DNA from: Prinia subflava
Lineage: Eukaryota; Chordata; Aves; Passeriformes; Cisticolidae
NCBI RefSeq assembly: GCF_021018805.1
Contig: NC_086248.1
Location: 57,851,485-57,915,484, forward strand
DNA: 64,000 nt
Reading direction: 5' to 3'
The translations under genes and the position numbers were made by a program. The notes beneath the pieces are model-generated. The model was not told the origin of the DNA. It worked only from the letters and a program-made list of their open reading frames with translations, and made no database searches. Positions 37,065 to 49,182 of the stretch are shown here, piece after piece. Numbering within the stretch: the stretch's first letter is position 1; each line of letters starts with the position of its first letter.

Positions 37065-38731
37065 TGGACTATACAGTAGGTTAATACCATACACTCAGCT
37101 GGTCAAAACACATGGTCTTGGGCCTAAAGAAAGGCAGCATAAAAGTGTGGGGGTTTTTTTCAAAGAAAAGAAAGAAGGTAGTAAAAAGGACTACTTTACA
37201 TAGTTCAAGTAATTAGGGGAGAACAGAAAAATATTCTGCCTCTAACATGGATTTAAATAAAGATGTTTCTTTGCTTGTTAACTACTGTCAAAAGGGACCT
37301 CATTCTGGGAAACATGCTGAAAAAAGCTTTTCTTTGTATACCATGCATATCAGCTGCCTGGTAGACAAAGAAAGATTCTTTGTGGTTCTTCTTTTCATAC
37401 ACAAAAGCAAATAACAGTGTCTGCATCTATAGGTATTGCTTTCCAGTGAAACAGTTTTATGTCATACCAGTCTATATGATTTAGAAAAATAATTGTACTA
37501 TTGTTGGCCATAATAACACGTTGTGATTAAAACAGATCTTTGTTTTAATCTCTGCAGGTCAAAATCAAATCTACAGGCTTGTGAGCATTATGTAGCTTTT
37601 TGCTTCTTTATTTTTGCTTCTCTCTTTTGCCCCAGACTGACCCTGCACTTCTGAACTTCTTGCTTACCAGGATATCTCTAAACCTTATTAACACAGGCTC
37701 TTATTAAAGGGAGCTCTGTGCATTGTTGTCTTATGGAAAGCACAGCTGTGAGGACCTTCCTCCAGGAATGGCAGAACAGTTACTAACTATCAAAGCAAAT
37801 TTAGGCTTCAGACACAAGGGCTTCTTGCTTTTTTTATGCCTTGATATTGTGCAAGCCATAGTAGTGTCTTGTAGGTGGAAAGAAATATGCAGCTGAAGGG
37901 TGTCAGAACTTTTTCCAGCAGTATCCTTGTCAATAAAACAGCCTGAAACTTTGTTTATAGCCTTGGCAAAGCCATCATAGGCTGAATTAGTCACACCAGT
38001 GAAGCTATCTGCTCACCAGTAGGGAATCTTCATATTACAAACTCTTTGTATAAACCTCACAAGGTTTAATAGGAATTACTTTATATACTAGTAAAATCTA
38101 TAGATTTTTACAGACCCTAGAGCTTGTTTTTACTCGTACCAACACTTTGCAAAACTAAGGTGTGTTTCTCTGGCTCCAAGGCTCTTCTGTCTTAGCTTTC
38201 TCCCAGATGCTGCTGCTAAATTTCAGCATGCATGGATGAGGCTGGAGACTTGGCTGGAAGGCAGCAGAAGTCTGGGGCTCAGGAATATTGCCGCCTTTCA
38301 GTCTCTCCCAGTGAACTTCCCAGAGTGACTGCTTGTCTTGTTCAGCCAGTAGTGTGGTTATGATCCCATCAAATAATTGAGCAAGAATGCAATTCCGTGG
38401 TATAGTTTACAAATCTTTAGTAAGATTGGTATTTTCAATCTGTTTCAAATTTGTGGACCCCTGTAAAGTGAATCTAAGTAAACTGAAGCAAACTTTCTTT
38501 TCTCAGTAATGTTTCCAGGTCTCCTAGTAGTAGACCACATGTTAAAAGACCCCTGCTCTAGAAAAAGAGACCTCTCTTCCAGCTGAAATTTAAACTACAT
38601 TTACTCAAAGGTACAGAACACTCTCAACACCACTTAGATTGTAAATTCCCTGTTATAGGGACCTTTTCCTTCTTTTTTCAAATGGTGCATTCAGTTCATT
38701 GGTCACTGTGCTTTGTGAGCATTATTGCAGT

Positions 38732-38750
38732 ATAAATAATAAATAATAAA
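38732..38750. repeat. AATAAAT short tandem repeat
   Basis: ATAAATAATAAATAATAAA is a short 7-bp-period repeat. Any AATAAA within it should not be read as a polyadenylation signal without other support. Confidence 0.75.
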
Positions 38751-41700
38751 TGGCAGTTTTATCTAGGTGTCCCCAAAAACATCACTCTGTAAGAAAGTTT
38801 CTCATCACTGGATTTGTAATATTTGGAAATTATTGCTGTTATATTCTCCAAAGCAGGATGTATTTCATGATGGTTGGTAGACTAGAGGTATGTTTACTAG
38901 AGATAAACATTGTCAGAGCTGACTGAGTTTTTGTGGTTGCACCCTGACTTGTACAGCTTTCACAAGAGAAGCCAAGGCTGAAAGGAAACATGGGAGTTTC
39001 ATGGAGCACAATTACTGTTGTTTATTCAATTATTAGCCAGTCCTGAAATGACTCACAACACAGCTGCTTAGATTTACAGGCAGTTAACAGACTTAAGTGT
39101 TTGTTGGCTTTTTTGCTGAAAGTGATGTAGTGGGACACTGTCCTGGGAGAGACAAAGTTGAAGGCTTGAGGAAACAGAACGGACTTTTGTCTCTTTCTTA
39201 CATCAGCTGCTTTGTCAATGGCTGTGAGAAAGATACTATGAAAGTGATTTTATCTGTCATATCTTGAGATAGCAAAGTAATCTAGTAACAGTATCCAGTG
39301 AAAGTTGGGCACTATTGTCTCTGGGACACTCTGAAAATTCTGGGATTCTCGGATCTGCTATTTCCAAATGCTCCAATTTTGATGTGACTTTATTTGGTAA
39401 CTCTTGCATCTGTAATAATAATACAGAGTGCTGGCTGCTTGACTGGTGGAATTTTTTCCAAAAAGTGGTAATTGACATTCAGTCGTGCCTCAGAATAATT
39501 TGGAACTGTTTTGACTACATTAAAATTCAATTTTCATACTTTCTATATAGAGAATTGCTTTGTGAACAGAGATAGAATAACCAGTAATTATAGACCATGT
39601 CATGTCATATAAACAAGTATTTACAAAATGCTGCAACACAATGATATATGTTTCTGATTTTAATTCAGGGTTGTTCCCCTGTACTAGACTTCTACATTAA
39701 ATAAAAGGAATTAACAACATTGACCATAATACCTTATGGTCTTTCGGGTTTTCTTTTTTACTTTTCTTTTAAATTGTCTTCTATTTTCCTTCCTTATGTC
39801 ATTAGTTCACTGAGATATCTCTTCTGCTTTTAATCTCCGTTTTTTGAGGCTGAGGTACCATCTTTTTTCTTGCTTCTGTTTAAAGTATTTTTATTTTTAT
39901 ACTGCTGTATACAACCATTAAAAATGAAAAGCATCTATCTCTACTGTAGGTAGCAGGATTTGTAAAAATGGTAAGAGATTCTCTGGCTTTTTGTCAATGA
40001 CAGATCTTCAGTTTAGGGCTTGCATCCTTTCTGGAAAGGCACTGACCGAGGTCAATGCAGGTTCCCCTTTGGAGGTTCACAGCCTTCATTGTTACAAGTC
40101 CTGATAAGGCTTTAGACTTCCTTTTCCACTGCCCTGTCTGCACTCATGCAGACTGGTGCAGAATGGAACTACAGTGAGTTTGTTACATCTTTGTTCTGTC
40201 TTGATAGGATCTGAAATATCACCTTCCCTTGAGGAGTCTGCAGTGGCTGAGAGTGAGTTTTGAGTGTTACTCAACCTTCTTGAGGGTTGTGATGAATTGT
40301 GCCTGCTGTCCATGACCTGGTTGGCTTTTGCCACTCACAGAATATTTACTAAGAGAGAGGAAAAACTTTGGCTGTGGTAGTAGCTTAGGACAGCACGGGA
40401 TGCAGCTTTGATAAGGATTGGGATGGCTGAACAGTGGCCGGACAGTTATCTGATGGGTGATTTGGACTGTGTGCTGCATTAGACAGCGATACAGCAAAGG
40501 AGATTACAGCCCTCTTAGCTCCTTCTTGGAAATTTGCCCCTTGGGATCCTCTCTGATCCATCCCCACAGAACTGCCCTTGCAAACTGCCTGCTCTGGGGT
40601 CCTCACTCTCTGATGTGCAGCAAACCAAACTAAATGCAAGGAAGAATCCAGGGCCAGTTGTGTTTGCAAAAAATATTCCAGGGACTAGATGGTGATCTTG
40701 GAGACACTAGGGGCTGAATTTAGTTTATTGCCTAAAAAAAAAAGGCATGTTTATTACTTATTGCTCAGAGGGTAGTTTAAAACAATTAGTCTAATTATTG
40801 CAGAGCATTGTGCTTTAAAAGCTACAGCTGAAAGTAGGGAACCACAAGATTCTCCTGTGAGTAGTAAAAGTGTTTTCAATAACGTAGATGAGTCAGAAGA
40901 AACCAGTGGTTATATGGTTGAAGGAGTTTCCTTGAAGCTGGAGTCCTGTAATCAGGTGAGCTCATCTGCCATCTGAGCAACCTGTATTAGCAGTGCTGAA
41001 AAGTAACTCAGCTGCTGCTTAAAGCAAGTCTAACATACTCCTTGTTGTGCTCCAAAGACCTGGGACTTGATCCTGCTTTTTTGTACATGTAGACTCACCA
41101 CAAAACATGCAGTAAGAAAAAAATCCTTTTAAAGAGCATGATCTTGCAGCCTCTAAATAAAACACACAAGACGAAGGCCTCCTTGTGATGTCTTTATGCT
41201 CTCTTTGTGAATAATCAATTTAAGCTGAAAAGTGGCAGCTGAATTTTGAGAAACAAGCACCTCCTGTGTGCCCAGTAAGGCTGTTTGCTGTGAGAGCAAC
41301 TAAACTGAGAAAAGGAAGTGGCTGGGATCTTGCTCCAGCTTTATTTTGAGCTTTTGACTGTCCTGTCCATAGAAAATAGGATAAGCATCTTCCATCTTGG
41401 AGGGGTTGCAATGGTTCATCCCTAATGGCGGCTTTGTTATGAGGAGCATGCAACTAGTGGGCACTTTCTTCTAGAGCAAGATGGCTGAAGGCTGAAGTTT
41501 GAAATTCAAAGTCAATTCCAGCCTTATAATCTAAAGTACTCTAAAGAAAATTTAATTGGGAAGAAGTTGAGCCCTTGTAAGACTGAAGCATGTTTTTTGT
41601 TTGCAAGGGTGTAGATGCAAATGTTCTCAGGAATAATACAGAAGAAAAGCTTTCTGGAGAAGAACAGATGGGAAATGTAGACAGCTATTATTTATCACAA

Positions 41701-42564
41701 TGAAAAAAACATCATGGTGGAGGTTGTGCTTAAGACCCAAGACTTGTAAGGAATTTAAGAGCTGAGCTGACAACATAATTGCACTAGCTTTTGAATTTAG
41801 CAGAAGCCTATTTCATGAAAACTGCAGCTGGTCTCTGTGCTTATACATGAATATACAATACACTTGCATGTGTGGAAGATCTAAGTAGTGCTGCTATGTG
41901 GAAAAGCAAATCATCTCAAAGATGTTTACTTCTGCATGGAAATATTCCCAGACAAAGGAGTCAAATCCGCTCCCTAGAAAGATTAAGTTCAGTCAATTCC
42001 TTCTGTACAGTATTTGTTCTTTTCTTGTATTGACAGTCTTCACACTTGTAAACACTAAACTTCAACCTCTTATTCCCATTCTTTATGGACACTATTTGTT
42101 TCCCAAGGCAAGTGGCATGCAAAGTCAGCTTGTATTTAAAGTACTTCCACTTAAACTTTACAGTAAGATTGGGAGTAAGATATTTTGAACTTTGTGATTA
42201 AATCTTTTAGCAGCTGTTGCTGTAAAGACTTCAATATGTTTCCAGTTTTTTTACACAGGTATCTCATCAGCTTGGAGATAATTGAATACCTACAGGATAC
42301 AGGCATAAAGTAGGTATTATAGCATTTTATTTGATAATAATGATTTTACTGGAACACATAATTAGTGGAATGGTTGTGTACTCCTTGGCATTAGTGTAAA
42401 TGGAAGTGTGTGTTTTATGAAACAGGAGCACAGATCCAAAAACCCCCTACACTTAATAATATTGCTTTGCAAAGCAAATGAGTGTACCTGTGCCTGCCAA
42501 TTAACTTGTATTGTGGGTGGGAGGAATAAATAATTTGGACACAAGGCAAGGAGCTTATTGCATT

Positions 42565-42602
42565 GTTATTGTTATTATTATTATTATTATTACTACTGCT
42601 GT
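42565..42602. repeat. TTA trinucleotide microsatellite
   Basis: GTTATT units pass into a run of ATT/TTA repeats and end in TACTACTGCTG, an imperfect trinucleotide array. Confidence 0.9.
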
Positions 42603-43036
42603 TGACTGGGGAATGCTCAGGTTAATGTTATATCTGTTTTCCCTTCTTTACACCATTGTGCATGGCATGGATGCTGCAGTTTTCTTCTACAGATCCTCCT
42701 CCTCACCAAACATTCAATTTGTCTTTTAAGTGTGTGTGTGGGAGGTGTCTTTACAAGTAGCAGTTTTCTGTTATTGTAGGATAGGCTTTTTCCCCCCCAG
42801 ATTCTAACTCAGAACAGATAAACTTGTGCTTCTCCTCAAGGGAATGCTGGCATTCGTCATCAGTCAGCAAAACTGAAGTGACAGTGATTTCTGTACATTT
42901 AAAGACATTGGTTATAGTTTTGCTGAGTCACAGCCAGAATGAGGAAAACATTAACACAATGACTGGTGCAGTTCAGAGCTGGTGATGTAAAGAAGTGCTG
43001 TGATGTTTGAGAACATATGTGTATGTACAAACTTAC

Positions 43037-43065
43037 TGGTAGATGAGTTGATATAAGCAGACCTC
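43037..43065 (-). other. Candidate micro-exon, weak
   Basis: Read on the minus strand, a strong acceptor tract ending ATTTTCCTTCTAG is followed by 29 bases and then CCA|GTAAGT. Micro-exons of this size exist in neural genes, but a strong acceptor beside a GTAAGT also occurs by chance in 64 kb. It would fit a leftward transcript from the CpG island at 46 kb, roughly 2.5 kb downstream of that island's divergent donor. Confidence 0.12.
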
Positions 43066-44164
43066 CTAGAAGGAAAATAATGTTAGGTTATAGATGCCCA
43101 ACATAGTAAGCAAATCATTCTCAAGTAGTACATGAAGAGAAGTCGTGACCACCATTATGAAAGACACCAACTCAATAGTGGCACAAGTTTCTGACTGCCA
43201 GGGCAGCAGGAGGGACAGAGGGGAAGAGCTGGCAGGTGGAGCTGGATCCCACCTTATGTAGGGGAAGGCAGGGATCCTGTGGTGTGACAGCATGAGAGAT
43301 GCTGTGAGAGTGAGTAGGAAAAGATGTGTGTCAAAAAAGGTGGAGCTGGGGGGAACAAAGGCTTGCTTCTTGCTGGTGCACAGGAGTGCTGCTGAGGGTG
43401 ACTGACAACAACTGCTGCTCCCCCTGTGCCACTGACCTTCTGGTGCACAGGCAAAACGCAGGAGAAAGGTTCAGCTGCCTGCAGCTTCCTTGTCACTCCT
43501 TCCCTTTTACCAATAGTCCGATGAATTACCTTCAAAGACAGGAGTTCCCACAATTTGTCCATGTATCTAATTCCTCCAAAAATGGGTGGTTCTCAGATAC
43601 ATTATTTTGTGTTACAGTGCTGTAAAACTTGACCTTTAAACCTCCCTCATTCTTTCTGCAACAATGATCCTACATTATCAGCCAGTCGCCTTAAAACTCA
43701 GGGTATTTTGTCGGTCCACTGTAATGTTATTTTTAGCACAAGCAAACAGAAACCAGACAGACTCATGATCAGTCCTTTGGGGAAATGGAGGTAGAAGGAT
43801 GAAGAGAGAGGAAGAGACTTCTCTTCTTGAAGATTTTCCCTGTTAGTCACAGCACTGAGGAAAAACAAACTCCATATGGAACAGATCATGTAAGGCCTTT
43901 AAAACATATTTGGAGAGACTGTACAGTTTTTTAAAGGAACTTGGAATAGTCTGTGGTTTGGGAGTTCTGCTGTATTTCCCGTTTGGGGACGTGTGTGCAT
44001 TTTCATTTGTTTTAATTTGGACCGAGTTAAATGCATCAAGCAGTAGTTTGTTTTATTACCATCTTTCAAAGATCTATTCATAAAGGAAAAACATTCCCTG
44101 ATTTCCCAAATGGGAAACAGTTACAAATGCTTCTCTCCCAGTAGTTTCATCAGAGTTTTGCTGC

Positions 44165-44212
44165 CTTTTTTTTTCTTTTTTCTCCTTATTTTTCTTTTTT
44201 TTTTTTTTTCTC
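44165..44212. repeat. T/C-rich homopyrimidine tract
   Basis: T-runs interspersed with C form a pyrimidine-dominated tract with a single A. It is followed by CTATTG rather than an AG, so it is not an evident splice acceptor. Confidence 0.85.
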
Positions 44213-44553
44213 TATTGACTTGCAAATGAAAGCTAACTTTTTGTTTCCAATACAAGGCCAGAGTGTAGGGTGCTGAGGCAAGGATGTGTGCTCAGCTGGA
44301 TGCTGAATTCAGATATGGAGTAGAGCTATGTAGTGCAGGAGATCATAACCAGTGGACTGATTTTTGTGGAGCTACTAAATCTCATGTGAAATTGCCCTTT
44401 TTCCAGTTGCTCCCCTGTCAAGCCACTTTGCAGAATACCATTCCAGAGTATAAACTGTGGAGTTCAGCCTTCTGTGTCTGCCTTTCTTGCCTGATAGGAC
44501 AGTGATGGCTCACAAGGAAATAAGAGTGGAGTGAGATTTATTCCTTGGTGATA

Positions 44554-44749
44554 AGGTTCTTCACCCAGAGGGTGGTTGGGCACTGGAACAGACTCCCCAG
44601 GGAAGTGGTCACAGCACCAGCCTGACAGAGTTCAGGGAGCATTTGGACATCGCTCTCAGGCACAGGATGGGATTCCTGGGTCTGCAGTACCCGAACTTGG
44701 ACTTGATGATCCTTGAGAGTCCCTTCCAACTCAGACAGAATTCTGTGAC
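44554..44749 (+). mobile_element. CR1 LINE 3' fragment
   Basis: GGTTCTTCACCCAGAGGGTGG, CACTGGAACAGACTCCCCAG (44,581-44,600), GACAGAGTTCAGGGAGCATT and the terminal GACTTGATGATCC to CCCTTCCAACTC segment match the CR1 3' end in order. It is a short, 5'-truncated copy ending in a degenerate ATTCTGTGA unit. It resembles the 18.5 kb copy, with the phrase about bases 44,618-44,660 in common. Inactive. Confidence 0.95.
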
Positions 44750-45037
44750 AACTATACTTTAAATCTGCTATGTCGGTAAATGTTACGTGCAAGAATAGCT
44801 ATCATTAAAACATTTGAGGCTTTTTTTTTTCTTGAAAAGGTAATATAGTCACACTTATTGAACACAAACTTTTGTTTTGAAATGTGGCCAAAATGAATTC
44901 ATAAATTTGGTCATCTTTTAAAATTCAGCTCTAGTCAAAAGAACAGTCAGTGTGCAGGTTGGGAAAGAGCTGTGGGCTTCTGAATCAATGACAGAGAAAC
45001 AGACCCTGACCAAGGTGTTCTGGTGGGTTGTGTGGTA

Positions 45038-45145
45038 GTTTTTTTGGTGGTTTTTTTTGTTTTTTTTTTTTTTTTTTTTTGGTTGGTTTTTGTTTGTTTG
45101 GTTGGGGTTTTTTTGTGTGTGTGTGGTTTGTTTGTTTGTTTGTTT
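45038..45145. repeat. 108-nt G/T-only tract (A/C-only on the other strand)
   Basis: From 45,038 to 45,145 the + strand contains only G and T, including a 21-T run (45,060-45,080), a GT dinucleotide run and a TTTG/GTTT array that passes into TTTA. It lies about 600 bases left of the CpG island. It is low-complexity DNA that may be length-variable and may be poorly assembled. It has no recognisable retroposon body attached. Confidence 0.9.
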
Positions 45146-45524
45146 ATTTAGGATTCCAGTGAGAACAGGTAACATGAGGGCAAACACTGAAACTTCCTGC
45201 TTTTCTGAATTACTGCTGTAATTACTTGTTTTGACGTCTGAAAAGTATGAACTGTTCTAACCTCCCAATTTTCCTTGCATTCCACATGCTGTATATTAGC
45301 ATGAGTAGAGGGAGAAACTGTTATAGAACAAAAGCAATACAGCTTTACTAAACGTGAAATACGGAATGAAGTTTTACAGGAAACCAAAGAATTTGTTAGG
45401 GCTCAGAGGAATACGGAGCACTGAACATGTGTGAAGAATTCAGGCTTTATTTAAGCCATTTCTTCTCTTTTAGGTGTGTTTTTTAAAATTTATTCTTTTT
45501 AATGTTTCATAACTTTAAACTCAC

Positions 45525-45760
45525 CTTTCCAAAGATGATGACCCAGCAGCCTGCCACGAGGCAGGTGTAGTCTCTATCTACAGCCTCTGGGAATTTGCTT
45601 TTTATGGGTCTGTATTTCGTGGTGGACTTGTCCCCTAAGCATTTTGGCAATTTAGCAACTCATTTACAGAAGCTCTCTCAGACCTGTGAATTGAATTCCA
45701 GACCTGTGGTGGCGGAGCGGAGCCGGTGGGCAGCTCGGCCAGGCGGGGATGGTGTCCGCA
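45525..45760 (-). other. Candidate divergent first exon
   Basis: On the minus strand a strong donor, GGAAAG|GTGAGT, has its exon boundary at 45,525, just outside the left edge of the CpG island. An exon starting inside the island and ending here would be about 200-500 bases and could be the first exon of a leftward transcript. The start given is approximate. No ATG-initiated frame with a recognised product spans it. CpG-island promoters commonly fire in both directions, so this may be a promoter-antisense or lncRNA exon. Confidence 0.28.
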
Positions 45761-45848
45761 GCCGGGCGGAGAGGCTCCGACCTGACACACGGGGCAGGGC
45801 AGGAGAGCCCTCCTTCAGCGCTTTTTCCTGCGTGAAAACAGTAGCGGA

Positions 45849-45868
45849 TTTTTTTTTTCTTTTTTTTA
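45849..45868. repeat. Poly-T tract inside the CpG island
   Basis: Two T-runs separated by one C sit within the left part of the island. Poly(dA:dT) tracts disfavour nucleosomes and often flank start sites; whether this one does is not shown. Confidence 0.8.
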
Positions 45869-45988
45869 ACCCCCATTCCCTTCTTCTCCCTTCTTCTTCC
45901 CGGGGCTGTAATCCGACTGCTCTCTTTGGCTCCGTTCCAGAGACAAATCCGAGTGTTTAATCTCTCCTGCCCCCCCTTTCCCAGCCTC

Positions 45989-46020
45989 GGGGGCTGGGGG
46001 GCGGCGGAGCAGGGAGGGGA
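45989..46020 (+). other. Potential G-quadruplex
   Basis: Four G-runs occur in order, GGGGG, GGGGGG, GGG and GGGG, with loops of 2, 10 and 1 bases. This satisfies the usual four-run pattern apart from the long central loop. It lies in the body of the CpG island, where such motifs are common. Confidence 0.5.
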
Positions 46021-46105
46021 AGGAGAGCAGAGCAAGCACCAGCCCAGAGCCCGGCCAGGCCTCCCCGGGGAGGGGCTGAGGCAGCGGCGGGGCTGCGGTA
46101 GCTGC

Positions 46106-46351
46106 ATGGAGGAGGGGAGTTTCACAGACTCCTCTGCCCGGCCGGGAGGAGGAGGAAGTTTGGAGCTTAAGCCGCTGCCCGGAGCTGCAGCGCACGGAGT
46201 GAGCCGGGGCGCGGCCACCGGCGCTGCGAGGGGACGCGAGGCCGGCGCTGCTGAATGGGCTGCGGAGCGGGGTAACCTCCCGCACCCTGCGCCTGCATTC
46301 TCAGCGGGAGGAGGAGCGGTGGGCGAGGGCAGCAGCGGCGAGAGGCTGGCG
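46106..46351 (+). other. Candidate first exon, possibly coding
   Basis: An ATG at 46,106 opens a frame of 82 codons to a donor, GCG|GTGAGC, at 46,352, ending in phase 0. The ATG context is poor at -3 (T) but has G at +4. The predicted peptide is Gly/Ala-rich and low in complexity, as any GC-rich leader would be, so translation is doubtful. The same exon could be entirely 5' UTR. It continues in frame into the 57,816-57,884 block. A second GTGAGC at 46,485 is an alternative donor. I do not recognise the gene. Confidence 0.3.
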
Positions 46352-49165
46352 GTGAGCGCTGCCGGGGGCTTTGTTCGGTGGGGCGCGCCGCGGAGGGGGC
46401 GGCGACTCCGGGACCGGCTCGGCTCGGTGCGGGCGGTCCGGTCCGGTCCGCAGCCCGGGCGCTCGGCGGGGCAGCGGGCGGTCCGTGAGCGCAGCCTTTG
46501 TGCGCGCCCCGCCGCAGCGCTTTGTGCCCCGCCGGAGCTGCAGCGGCGCAGCCCGAGCCCGGGGCTTTCAGCGAGTTTCTTCGGCGAGGGAGGGAGGTGC
46601 TTCTTTTAAAATACGATCAAATTCCACGGGGCCTCAGGTTTTGTGGGGATGCTTTAGCAAACCCGCAAACCCGATCCTCCGGAGGTTTTTTTGTGTTTTA
46701 AAGTTAATGGGATTGTGATAAGTATGGCCTAAAGAGGTTTAAAAATATGATTGATCTATTGTTAAGTAGCAGGAGCTTTGGTTCCGTGAGGAGGCAGCGG
46801 GGCAGTGCTGCCCTACAAGACCCTAGATGCATTTCCCCGTATCCTGCACTCGTTTCTTCCCTGCTTTGCGGGTCGTGTATCCCATTCCCTCTGGCTGCAG
46901 GAGAAGCCCTTCAGATCTCCTCCTTCAGTTAGCACTGACAGACCTGAGGCACTCGTTTCCTTCTTTCTTCTCAAGCCACACTGCTCCAAGTATGAGGGAA
47001 AGGGACCTGAAACAGACGAACGTTCAGCTGGTTTCCAATACGGTCTCTAGTTGGCTTTTTTCCCCCTTTGATTATTAATTGGCAGACACAGAAAGAGCTG
47101 TGGACTTGCATTTTGCTTTTAATGCTTGCTGGTACTTCAGCAGCCTAATAACTCTGCCTAGAGAACCTGATTACTTGTAGGTGTTTTGAAAGCTGTGTAG
47201 TAAGAGCCTACCAATAGTCATCTTTTGCTACTGTTTCATTCTTGGAGGGAGCAGTCTTTGCTGCGGGAGAGTTGCGGTTCAAATTTCCACAAGCGTTTGT
47301 TGCCCGTGCCTCTAGCTAAATTTATAAAGGAATTCTGTTAGCTTGTGTGAAGCTAAATCTGGCTGTAGCAACTCCTGGCTGTACAATTCACTGTGGTTGG
47401 CAAGACACAATATATAGTTTCCTTGAGATTTATTTTTAGGGTTTTTTTTTCCCCTGGTGTGTGTGGGGCACGTAGTTGTCATAATTTTGGGAACTCTTCA
47501 CCAATGCGTGTGTGGGTGCTTTGGGCTGAAAACATAAGAGTTATGCTAAGGTTAGGAAATGTATTAATAGAGTGCTTGTCTTGAAAATATGAGAAGGCAG
47601 TTTGAGATTGGCCTCTTAATGAATATTGGTATTGTTCTCGGGTCCATGCAGATGCTTAGCTATTAAACTTGGACTCCTGCTCTGTGTTCTCAGTTGGCAA
47701 ACTAGAAATGGTGCAAAACACTGTGATAAAAGGTTCTAAGGTTTTAAATGTGTTCATTTATGGGAATGCTGGCTGTTTCTGTCAGACCTAGAGAGCCCTA
47801 AGCAAACAACGTCTACCTGTGACCATACAACAGAGTGCATCTCTGCAAAGTCATGCTGTGATTCTGACACTAGGTGTTAAGGTGTCATTTTCTTGTTGTT
47901 TTACTTTTGATTTTCCAAAAAAAGAGAAAGGAAAAAAATAGGTGTGTAGCCAAATCAGTTTGTAATTTATAGTCTTACGAGATAACATCTTGCAAATACA
48001 GCACTGACTTGATTTTTAAGTGGAAATCTTCAAGAAGTGAACCTAGTTTGTTGGCAGCTCTCATCACTTCAGGACATCTGCTAATGTGTTCTTCCTTGGG
48101 CAGGATGTGAGACTACAAATTAACTGTCTAGAGGCATACTTTTGAGACTAAAGTGTTTGCTTGTGAGGCCATGGAAAAAGGTAGAAAGAGTTCGGAGCTA
48201 ACTGACTGAACACTTGGTACCTGCCTGTGTGGAATTGGGATGTTTTTGTCTAGGTATGGGGTTTTTTATGAGGTTATATTTTGGTTTTCTTTGTAGTTTT
48301 GTTTTGTGTTTTTATTTTAAACATTTGTTGTGACCTAAAAAGTTAAAGCTAGAAGGAAAGTGAAAATATCTGCTTATTGTAAGCAGCAAGCAGTGAGTTT
48401 GTGTACTGTGTGCTACTGTTATTTGTGTAGAATGGCATGTTTCAACCTTTCACTGACACAGTCTTTCATGTGGCAACGGTGATAGTATTTTTGTGAAGTC
48501 ATTTGGAGCAGTAAGCATGTTTGAAAGCCTCCTGGTGTGCATTTATTGGGATTGGGTTGTTGTATACCTGTTGTCCTCTGCCTTTCATACGCTTGTGATT
48601 TTTTGGCACCCATTCAGGAAAGGCTTTTTAAAGCCCTTGTAACCCTGCTACACATGGGGCTGTGGCAACTGACTAAGGCATTTACTTGAAGTAGTGCTTT
48701 ATTGTCTTTGAATGCAAACTCAGCAGTGCAAAGCTGGTCTGTTTCTCTAACCAGAGAACCCTAGCAGAGCTGTAACTTGACATTGGCTTCTGGCATTTTA
48801 TCTTGATTTGTGGTAGCATCACCCATACAACTTTTAGGCTCTGGTGAGTACTTTTGAGATCAACACAAAAATGGGGAAATCAAGAACACAGTTACAAAAT
48901 CTCCTGTTAGTAATTTTGAAGAGTAGATCCACAGATTAGTCTGAGATACTGCTATTGGAAAAAAAAAGTTTCTATACAGAGGTATCATCTCTAAAATTGT
49001 CACTAAAAATCCTTAACCAAATCGAATCTTAGGGAAGGATACTACAGAATAGATGGAGCTTTTAAAATTTATCTCTTGATTTTTAAAGAAGTCCAAAAAA
49101 ACAATTTTTAACAGATACTTAGCACAGATGTTAAAGTATGCCAAAGACTCATTCAACTGTTGATT

Positions 49166-49182
49166 TTTATTTATTTATTTAT
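49166..49182. repeat. TTTA microsatellite
   Basis: About four TTTA units. It is a simple repeat. Confidence 0.85.

Larger units (their letters stand above)
33273..44553. other. No supported gene
   Basis: No exons or mobile elements were recognised apart from a possible minus-strand micro-exon at 43,037-43,065. The stretch holds simple tracts at 37,024-37,064, 38,732-38,750, 42,565-42,602 and 44,165-44,212. Frames on the minus strand at 37.7-38.0 kb and 40.1-40.7 kb show no domain and lack splice context, and I regard them as chance. Confidence 0.5.
45700..46660. promoter_or_regulatory. CpG island promoter
   Basis: Nearly 1 kb of very GC-rich DNA with CpG at close to expected frequency stands out sharply from a CpG-depleted background. 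It contains G-rich blocks suited to Sp1/KLF binding, a potential G-quadruplex (45,989-46,020) and three tandem GGTCC units (46,435-46,449). No TATA box is apparent, as usual for this promoter class. Candidate donors leave it in both directions (46,352 on +, 45,524/45,525 on -). This is the most reliable functional element in the window. Confidence 0.92.

Noticed and set aside
45664..46218. Minus-strand frame of about 184 codons through the CpG island
   Set aside because: It opens at GTG rather than ATG, is Pro/Arg-rich low-complexity sequence expected from GC-rich DNA, and includes a lysine run from the poly-T tract.
46106..46609. Full unspliced 168-codon frame in the CpG island as a protein
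   Set aside because: Its second half is Arg/Ala/Gly-rich GC-driven sequence past a good donor at 46,352. Only the part before that donor is kept, at low confidence.
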